A stretch of DNA of 62,980 nucleotides. Source: Coriobacteriia bacterium. Its GTDB lineage: Bacteria; Actinomycetota; Coriobacteriia; Coriobacteriales; Eggerthellaceae. Below are positions 25,662-31,345 of this stretch, in pieces. A program made the translations under genes and the position numbers. The first letter of the stretch is position 1. Every line of letters starts with the position of its first letter. The stretch is taken from the NCBI GenBank assembly GCA_030526515.1, contig JAUNCQ010000006.1:1-62980 (forward strand), written 5' to 3'. A model generated the notes under the pieces. It saw only the letters and a program-made list of their open reading frames with translations, did no database searches and had not been told where the DNA came from.

Positions 25662-25779
25662 GTAGGCACTCCTGAATTGGGTCTTTTTCGGTACAATGAG
25701 TATAGTCTACGCACGTTATGATGCCGTAGTGCTCGAAGTATGAAATCACTTTATTTATAAGTTACGAGCTCATCCTATG

Positions 25780-25808
25780 TTGAAGTTTGCCTTCGGCATG
25801 GGTACTGT
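25780..25808 (+). promoter_or_regulatory. Promoter of the prolyl-isomerase/chaperone pair
   Basis: TTGAAG (25780-25785) and TACTGT (25803-25808) are 17 bases apart, about 45 bases before the FKBP gene start. An independent promoter fits the terminators upstream. Confidence 0.55.
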
Positions 25809-25853
25809 GTTCTATGCACAATAGTAGCTTCGGCTTAGAAAGGGAGAAGCACG

Positions 25854-26378
25854 ATGAAGCTTGGTTCCACCGTTACCCTTACTTATACGGGTACGCTCGA
25901 GGACGGCACTGTTTTTGGTGTTGGTACTCCGGAGCAGCCCATGGTTTTCCAGACGGGTATGGACATGGTTATTGCTGGCCTGGAAAAGGAAATCCTGGAA
26001 ATGAACGAAGTGGGCGAGAAGCGCTCCTTCAAGGTTGGTATGTATGATGCATACGGTGAGTATCTGGAGGGCTGCCTGTCCCGTGTTCCCCGCGAGGCTA
26101 TGACCATTGACGCTAAGGTCGGCCGCCGCGTATGGCTCGCGGGCGATGGCGATGAGCGCGTTCCTACCACCGTGGTCGAGGTCACCAACAACGAGGTCGT
26201 TCTGGACCTGAACCATCCTCTGGCAGGCAAGGACCTGTTCTTTGAGGTCGAGATCCTTGCTATCGAAGAGCCGCCCGAGAACTTCGTTCCCGCTGAGGTT
26301 CGTAAGAAGGAGCAGGAGCGCCTTCAGCGCATGCTCGGCGCCGGTGGTGCTGAGGCTCCGCAGACCATGATGCTGTAA
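25854..26378 (+). CDS. FKBP-type prolyl isomerase, SlyD-like
   Basis: 174 residues from ATG 25854 (GGGAG site). FKBP fold: LTYTGTLEDGTVFGVG at the N-terminus, an inserted chaperone flap (roughly 70-125), and the SlyD-like closing strand LDLNHPLAGKDLFFEVEI. The His-rich nickel-binding tail of E. coli SlyD is absent; the tail ends with a charged helix instead. It should isomerise Xaa-Pro bonds and hold folding intermediates. It is followed 39 bases later by a trigger-factor C-domain gene, so the pair together supplies two of trigger factor's three modules, next to a molybdoenzyme gene. High-expression codon pattern. Confidence 0.8.
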   Translation: MKLGSTVTLTYTGTLEDGTVFGVGTPEQPMVFQTGMDMVIAGLEKEILEMNEVGEKRSFKVGMYDAYGEYLEGCLSRVPREAMTIDAKVGRRVWLAGDGDERVPTTVVEVTNNEVVLDLNHPLAGKDLFFEVEILAIEEPPENFVPAEVRKKEQERLQRMLGAGGAEAPQTMML

Positions 26379-26417
26379 ATGTCTTTTCTTTCGTAGGAAA
26401 TTGAGGGGGAAATAACT

Positions 26418-27197
26418 ATGGCAAAGATGCGTTACACGCTGTCTTCCTATGAGCCTGTGTACGCCATTGCTCCGGAAGTTAAGATTCCGGAGTCCGAGGT
26501 GCAGGCGATGGCTATTCGTTGGTTGAAGCTCAACTACTGCAAGGATGGCCAGGAGCCCAAGCTGAATGACGTTTGGATCAAGAATAACGTCAAGGAGCTC
26601 AAGTCCGTCGATGAGCTGATGATCTTCATCCGCTACAACATGTACAAGGAGAACCGTGAGGTTCAGGAGCTCGCAGACCAGAATGTGGTTTGCGCTGAGC
26701 TGGCAAAGCGCCTGAACGAGGAGCTGCCCCAGGATCTGGTTGAGGAGAGCATCTACGCTGCTCGTCTGCGCCTGGACGAGATGCTTCGTCGCAATGTGAT
26801 GACGCCCGCTACCTTCTGCGAGCAGCGTGGTATCACCGAGGAGCAGCTTTATGCCGATATCGAGGCCAAGGCGATTCAGGGCCTGCGTGAGGACAGCGCT
26901 CTTGCAGCTTATGCCGACTACCGTGGTTACACCCTTGAGGCAGAGGACTTCTACGCTGTCATCCCGGGTAACACTATCGAGGAGAAGGCTTACAAGCGTC
27001 GTCAGATTGAGGCAGATGGCCGCCTGGCTGGCATGGAGGAGTATGCTCTTAAGACCAAGGCTCTGAAGGAGATCATGGAGAACGCGATGATCAAGCGCGT
27101 TGATGATCCGAGCATCGAATACGTCCGCTATGGAGACGTGAGCAAGGACGTGCTTAACGCAAACAAGCAGTTCCCTGACAGCTTCGTTTCTCTGTAA
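26418..27197 (+). CDS. Stand-alone trigger-factor C-domain-like chaperone
   Basis: 259 residues from ATG 26418 with GAGGGGG upstream. Residues about 100-230 follow the helical trigger-factor/SurA substrate-binding pattern: LPQDLVEESIYAARLRLDEM, then a short TPATFCEQRGITEEQLYADI turn and ALKTKALKEIMENAM. There is no ribosome-binding signature and no FKBP domain; the latter is encoded by the preceding gene. The N-terminal 95 residues are unrecognised. Inference: a dedicated holdase for the large molybdenum subunit encoded 460 bases downstream, comparable in role to TorD/NarJ chaperones but of a different family. Confidence 0.65.
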   Translation: MAKMRYTLSSYEPVYAIAPEVKIPESEVQAMAIRWLKLNYCKDGQEPKLNDVWIKNNVKELKSVDELMIFIRYNMYKENREVQELADQNVVCAELAKRLNEELPQDLVEESIYAARLRLDEMLRRNVMTPATFCEQRGITEEQLYADIEAKAIQGLREDSALAAYADYRGYTLEAEDFYAVIPGNTIEEKAYKRRQIEADGRLAGMEEYALKTKALKEIMENAMIKRVDDPSIEYVRYGDVSKDVLNANKQFPDSFVSL

Positions 27198-27220
27198 TTG
27201 CGCTGATAAAATATCAAGCT

Positions 27221-27259
27221 GAAATTGGCCCGGAGCATTGCTTCGGGCCAATTTCTTTC
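27221..27259 (+). terminator. Terminator between chaperone pair and molybdoenzyme genes
   Basis: A 12-bp stem (27221-27232 with 27244-27255) followed by a T-rich tail. Confidence 0.85.
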
Positions 27260-27658
27260 ATCACCCAAAATGGGCCAGCGGATCCGTGTTTTCTATACTG
27301 AAAAATACCAAATGAATATTGAGATTCTTGCAGGTTGAAGGGTAGGGAAGTGATATAGTTACCTTGTCAGATTCAATGACGTTTCGTTGCCCCAGACACC
27401 TTCGGAATTTCAGAGAAACTGATGATTCAATTTAGTTAGGTGAAAGGTGAATGTTTATCCAAAGGGAAGCATTCTTCAGCTGACTCCCGCTGAAACGAGA
27501 AAGAGCACAGGCTCATTTCGCTAGGTCGGGTAAGTTTGATCATCAGTGGTTGGTGTGGGGCTTTTCTTATGTCTAAGACAAAGTCCAACACGAAGAATAC
27601 CAACTGAGGTTAAGCGGATACCTTTCTCCGAGAGATTGAGAGATAAGGAAGTACCACT
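27260..27658 (+). other. 400-base leader of the molybdoenzyme gene
   Basis: No gene of normal size is present. The region is AT-rich, lacks an obvious consensus promoter, and holds two very short reading frames with possible ribosome sites: 27451-27483 (ten codons after GAAAGGTGA) and 27569-27607 (twelve codons, Lys/Asn/Thr-rich). A regulated leader or a small structured RNA is likely. I recognise no Moco or other riboswitch. Confidence 0.35.
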
Positions 27659-29986
27659 ATGGCATATGGTAAGCAGTGGCGTACCGAGCTCGAAGACGGC
27701 ACGGTTGTTACTCGTTCCAACACCTGGTCCCCCCCGGGATCTCATCCGGTTGGATATGGTGTTAAGGTCGTTACCAAGGATGGCGAGCTCATCCGCATCG
27801 AGGGCGACGACGACAACCCCATTACCACTGGTCGTGTGAACGCAATGAACCTTGCTCTGCGCGAGTACACCTATGCACCGGATCGCGTTATCTACCCGAT
27901 GAAGCGTGCATATGAGGATCGCGGCAAGGATAAGTGGGAGCGCACCACTTGGGACGAGGCTCTCGACACCATCTGCGAGAAGGTTCGCTACTATCAGAAC
28001 ACCTACGGCCCCGAGTCCATCGTCTGCTTCGGTGGCACCGGTCGTGAGGCTTGCATTTACTACTATGCACTGACCTTCTCCGTTCTGCAGTCCCCCAACT
28101 GCTGCTACACGCAGTCTGGTTGGTCCTGCTACGGCCCGCGTTGCTCCATCGCTGACTACGTCCTCGGCGCTGGTTATCCGGAGCTTGACTACGCTGGTCA
28201 CCTGCCTGGTTCTTACCAGGACCCCGCATACACCCTCTCCAAGTGGGTTGTTGTTTGGGGTAAGGAGCCCCTGCCCTCCAACGGCGACGGCTTCTTCGGT
28301 CACTGCCTGGTCGACATGATGAAGCTTGGTACCAAGATCATCTCCATCGACCCCCGCATCACCTGGGTTGGCGCTCATGACGGCAATATCAACCTGCAGG
28401 TTCGCCCGCAGACCGACGCTGCTCTGGCTCTGGGCCTGATCAACCTGATGTTCCAGAACGACGAGTACGATCACGAGTTCGTCGAGAACTGGATCTACGG
28501 CGTTGACGAGCTCAAGGAGCGCGCTGCCGAGTACCCGGTCGAGAAGGTTGCTGAGATCACCACCGTTCCGGCCGAGAAGATCGAGCAGGTTGCTCACATC
28601 ATCGGTACCGAGCGTCCGATCGGTTGGGCATGGGGTCTGGCATTCGACCAGAACAAGAACGGCGTTCAGCTGTCTCAGGCCATGATCATCCTGGCCGCCA
28701 TGGCTGGCTCCATCGACCGTCCCGGCGGTCTGACCCTGGGTCCCCCGTCTGCTCTGCTCGGCAAGTGGCGTATGGAGCAGCGTGGCGCTATGACCGACGA
28801 GGTTTGGTCCAAGCGTATCGGTGCTGAGGCATGGCCGGGCCTGTCCACGGGTATGTCCACCACCCAGCCTGACGAGACCCTGAACACCATGGAGACCCAC
28901 CAGCCGTACCAGCTGCGCATGGCTTGGTTCAACTCCTCCAACTTCCTGGCTCCGACCTGCTCCGCTCAGCCGAAGCGTTGGCATGACGCTCTGTGCGAGT
29001 CCATCGAGTTCTGCGTCGTCCAGGACATCATGCAGACCCCGACTTCCATGGCTGTGGGCGACTACTTCCTGCCCATCTCCACCTGGGCTGAGCATGACGG
29101 CATCGTCCTGACTCACTACGGTCGTAACACCGTGTTCATGGGCCCCATGAACAAGGCTCTGACCGTCGGCGAGGCTAAGTCCGACATCGAGATCTGCCTC
29201 ATGTTCGGTGCTCGCCTGAACCCCGAGTGGTGGCCGTGGTACAAGGAAGGCGAGGGCGGCAAGCTCGACCTTGACAACCTTGCTGAGGCTGTTGTCCAGT
29301 TCTTCTCCGATCAGACCGCTGAGCTCGGCTTCGACTTCAACGAGTTCCGTGAGATGGGTCTGTATCAGCCGGGCGCTCATGGCTTCGAGTACGAGAAGTA
29401 CGAGAAGGGCCTGCTGCGCTTCGACGGCGAGCCGGGCTTCAACACCATTACTGGTCAGATCGAGGCCTACTCCATCCTGTACGAATCCTGGGGCGAGGAT
29501 CCGCTGCCGTACTACTACGAGCCGGACTACAGCCCGTATCGTCCGAACATGATCGAGAATGGTGCTGCACGTCAGTTCCCGCTGATCTCCACCTCTGGTT
29601 CTCGTCGTTACAGCTCCTTCCACTCCGAGCATCGTCATGTTCCGTCCCTGCGTCAGATCGATCCGTGGCCGTGGGTCCAGATGAACCCCGCAACCGCAGA
29701 GAAGTACGGCGTCACCGACGGCGACTGGTGCGAGGTCTACAACATGTTCGGTCAGGCTCGCTTCAAGGCCGAGATCACCCCGGTCCTGAAGGACGGCATC
29801 ATCAACTGCGCTCATGGTTGGTGGTTCCCTGAGCAGGACGGCGAGGAGCCCAACCTGTTCGGCGTCTTCAAGTCCAACTTCAACCAGCTGGTTCCCCATA
29901 TGGACATCGGCAAGCTGGGCTTCGGCGCTCCGTACAAGGGTGTTATGTGCAACATCCGCCGCGTTCGTTCCCTCGACAACGACTAA
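27659..29986 (+). CDS. DMSO-reductase-family molybdoenzyme without Fe-S cluster
   Basis: 775 residues from ATG 27659 (AAGGAAG site). Bis-MGD oxidoreductase family: YAPDRVIYPMKR, RTTWDEALDTI, the active-site stretch QSGWSCYGPR (152-161, probable Mo ligand Ser or Cys), and a C-terminal dinucleotide-binding domain (VQMNPATAEKYGVTDGDWCEV). The N-terminus, where the family has CxxC-x3-C and a later Cys, reads SNTWSPPGSHPVGYGV...GRVNAMN, so no [4Fe-4S] centre can form. There is no Tat signal, so it is cytoplasmic. Relatives without this cluster include pyrogallol-phloroglucinol transhydroxylase, whose partner subunit still carries clusters. Here the partner encoded next door also lacks them. Very strong expression-type codon bias. 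The substrate is unknown; an aromatic compound is likely from the adjacent transporter. Confidence 0.85.
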   Translation: MAYGKQWRTELEDGTVVTRSNTWSPPGSHPVGYGVKVVTKDGELIRIEGDDDNPITTGRVNAMNLALREYTYAPDRVIYPMKRAYEDRGKDKWERTTWDEALDTICEKVRYYQNTYGPESIVCFGGTGREACIYYYALTFSVLQSPNCCYTQSGWSCYGPRCSIADYVLGAGYPELDYAGHLPGSYQDPAYTLSKWVVVWGKEPLPSNGDGFFGHCLVDMMKLGTKIISIDPRITWVGAHDGNINLQVRPQTDAALALGLINLMFQNDEYDHEFVENWIYGVDELKERAAEYPVEKVAEITTVPAEKIEQVAHIIGTERPIGWAWGLAFDQNKNGVQLSQAMIILAAMAGSIDRPGGLTLGPPSALLGKWRMEQRGAMTDEVWSKRIGAEAWPGLSTGMSTTQPDETLNTMETHQPYQLRMAWFNSSNFLAPTCSAQPKRWHDALCESIEFCVVQDIMQTPTSMAVGDYFLPISTWAEHDGIVLTHYGRNTVFMGPMNKALTVGEAKSDIEICLMFGARLNPEWWPWYKEGEGGKLDLDNLAEAVVQFFSDQTAELGFDFNEFREMGLYQPGAHGFEYEKYEKGLLRFDGEPGFNTITGQIEAYSILYESWGEDPLPYYYEPDYSPYRPNMIENGAARQFPLISTSGSRRYSSFHSEHRHVPSLRQIDPWPWVQMNPATAEKYGVTDGDWCEVYNMFGQARFKAEITPVLKDGIINCAHGWWFPEQDGEEPNLFGVFKSNFNQLVPHMDIGKLGFGAPYKGVMCNIRRVRSLDND

Positions 29987-30005
29987 TCGAAAGGAAGTGA
30001 CATAA

Positions 30006-30365
30006 ATGGCAGATCAGAAGTACGCTCTTCTGTGCGACTACACTTACTTCTCTGGCAACCATGCAGCTGAAATCGCATGCAAGGAGGAGTTCCAGCTTCC
30101 CATCGATCAGTGGGGTATCAAGGAAGTAGAGATCGGCCCCTTCAAGAAGGGTGAGGGCTGTGACGGCGACGCTTGGGAGTGGAGCTACATTCCCGTGCCG
30201 ACTTCCATCTTCTCCGAGTGGTATGGCACCAACGGCAAGAAGGCCGGTCAGCGTCCGCTGGCTTGCCAGGTCGAGGAGTCTGCTTCTCTGTACTACGGTA
30301 CCCTGGAGGAAATGCAGGCCAAGATGGCTGAATTCGATCGCCCGATGGTTCTGTTCCAGCTCTAA
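30006..30365 (+). CDS. Ferredoxin-like small subunit that lost its cluster cysteines
   Basis: 119 residues, starting 19 bases after the molybdoenzyme gene. The scaffold matches the soluble two-cluster partner subunits of DMSO-reductase-family enzymes: KYALLCDYTYFSGNHAAEIACKEE where relatives have CTGCHxCEVAC, then LPIDQWGIKEVEIGP, IPVPT and YGTLEEM...VLFQL. Of the first CxxCxxCxxxC set only the last Cys (25) remains; the others are Phe15, Asn18 and Ala21. The second set (CDLC...PxCxxxC) is gone except possibly Cys87. The frame is intact, with strong codon bias and a good ribosome site, so it is a retained structural subunit and not a pseudogene. Confidence 0.8.
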   Translation: MADQKYALLCDYTYFSGNHAAEIACKEEFQLPIDQWGIKEVEIGPFKKGEGCDGDAWEWSYIPVPTSIFSEWYGTNGKKAGQRPLACQVEESASLYYGTLEEMQAKMAEFDRPMVLFQL

Positions 30366-30381
30366 GCTATAATTTCTAGCG

Positions 30382-30407
30382 GGGTAGCCGTCTTCGGGCG
30401 GCTACCC
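30382..30407 (+). promoter_or_regulatory. Intercistronic hairpin
   Basis: A 9-bp stem (30382-30390 with 30399-30407) without a following T-run lies between the small-subunit gene and the 91-residue gene. It probably stabilises the upstream message or lowers read-through. Confidence 0.55.
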
Positions 30408-30438
30408 TCCAGCAAACTCTACTTTGGGAGGTACGAAA

Positions 30439-30714
30439 ATGACTCGTGACGAGATCATGGACATGGAAGCCAAGGACATCGCTGCTCTTCTGAACGAGAA
30501 GGTCGCTGAGGGTGCTGACAAGGCTGGCGCCCTGGAGGCTCTCGGTCTGACCCAGGCTGACATCATGAAGGCTCAGGTCTTCTGGGTTAAGGGTGAGTTC
30601 AAGGCTCGCGCTTGGGCTGGTTACACCTCCACCAAGCGTTCCGGCAACGAGCTGGGCGACTCCGCTCAGGGCGTTGGCGGTTCCGACCCGTCCAAGGGCT
30701 ACGCTGGCGTCTAA
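30439..30714 (+). CDS. Small acidic protein of the molybdoenzyme operon
   Basis: 91 residues from ATG 30439, with GGGAGG upstream. The N-terminal half is helical (EAKDIAALLNEKVAEGADKAGALEALG); the C-terminal half is Gly/Ser-rich and flexible. There is no Cys, signal or membrane helix. Same extreme codon bias and same transcript as the enzyme subunits, ending at a strong terminator, so it probably belongs to the enzyme or its maturation. No family recognised. Confidence 0.6.
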   Translation: MTRDEIMDMEAKDIAALLNEKVAEGADKAGALEALGLTQADIMKAQVFWVKGEFKARAWAGYTSTKRSGNELGDSAQGVGGSDPSKGYAGV

Positions 30715-30738
30715 TCGCCAATTAGGCTCTTACTTCCG

Positions 30739-30773
30739 GGGCCTGCTGCTTGATTGCAGCAGGCCCTTTTTTT
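30739..30773 (+). terminator. Terminator of the molybdoenzyme operon
   Basis: An 11-bp stem (30739-30749 with 30756-30766) followed by seven T. Confidence 0.95.
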
Positions 30774-30803
30774 AACAGTCATCAACCTGCATTGAATATG
30801 CGA

Positions 30804-30858
30804 TTCATGAACTGCATTTGTGGCTGCTACCGTAGCAGTTAGAAGTGCGCTTCATGAA
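30804..30858. promoter_or_regulatory. Twin TTCATGAA palindromes
   Basis: TTCATGAA occurs at 30804-30811 and 30851-30858, 47 bases apart, upstream of the 111-residue gene; both are followed by C. A related half-site (GTTCAT) lies near 30892. Candidate paired operator. Confidence 0.4.
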
Positions 30859-30926
30859 CGAGTTTTCAAGGCGCTAATTTGGCAATACAGTTCATTGCAT
30901 GACTATGAGCTATAGGAGGAATAACA

Positions 30927-31262
30927 ATGGCTACTGAGGAAGAGATCCTTGCTGAGGTTGCTGAGCTGGGTCGCCTGAGCGAGCGCGCTGAGGATGTTAT
31001 GTACAACATCACGCTGCGTCAGGACGAGCTGGGTCGCGAGCCTTCCAACATGCTTCTGTCCAAGATGAAGGCCGATCCGATCTATCAGGAGATGATTGAT
31101 CGCGAGTACATGACCTATGAGGTCTTCGGCTCTTCTGCAATGAAGGACAACGTGGTAAGCCTGTACGTTACGTTGAAGGGCATGCGCTATTGCATCCTGT
31201 TCGGTGATGAGATTCATGCTCGTCGCAAGGTTGACCCTGCAGGTCGCGTAAAGCAGCAGTAA
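30927..31262 (+). CDS. Small soluble protein at the island's end, unknown function
   Basis: 111 residues from ATG 30927 with AGGAGG upstream. The N-terminal 50 residues form a helical, possibly coiled-coil segment (EEEILAEVAELGRLSERAEDVMYNI), followed by a strand-rich part (VSLYVTLKGMRYCILFGDEIHAR). One Cys, no membrane helix. Codon bias resembles the molybdoenzyme operon, and the gene has its own palindrome-rich control region and terminator. It might act as a chaperone or sensor for the island; no family recognised. Confidence 0.6.
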   Translation: MATEEEILAEVAELGRLSERAEDVMYNITLRQDELGREPSNMLLSKMKADPIYQEMIDREYMTYEVFGSSAMKDNVVSLYVTLKGMRYCILFGDEIHARRKVDPAGRVKQQ

Positions 31263-31288
31263 TATACTCACAACAGTATTATGATTTT

Positions 31289-31328
31289 GAGCGCCGGGGG
31301 CAAATTGCTTCCGGCGCTCGTCCATTTT
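31289..31328 (+). terminator. Terminator after the 111-residue gene
   Basis: A 9-bp GC-rich stem (31289-31297 with 31311-31319) and a partly T-rich tail. Confidence 0.7.
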
Positions 31329-31345
31329 GCTATTCGAGGTGGTTC

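Noticed and set aside
25854-26378. Linking the SlyD-like protein to HypA/HypB nickel delivery
   Set aside because: SlyD helps HypB in E. coli through a His/Cys-rich tail; this protein lacks that tail and lies 19 kb away beside the molybdoenzyme.
27659-28230. Assigning the molybdoenzyme as catechol dehydroxylase or as pyrogallol transhydroxylase
   Set aside because: The family is clear, but missing Fe-S ligands separate it from the former, and the cluster-less partner separates it from the latter; the substrate is not readable from sequence.
30006-30365. Calling the small subunit a pseudogene
   Set aside because: Intact frame, good ribosome site, strong codon bias and operon position argue for a retained protein; only the Cys ligands are lost.
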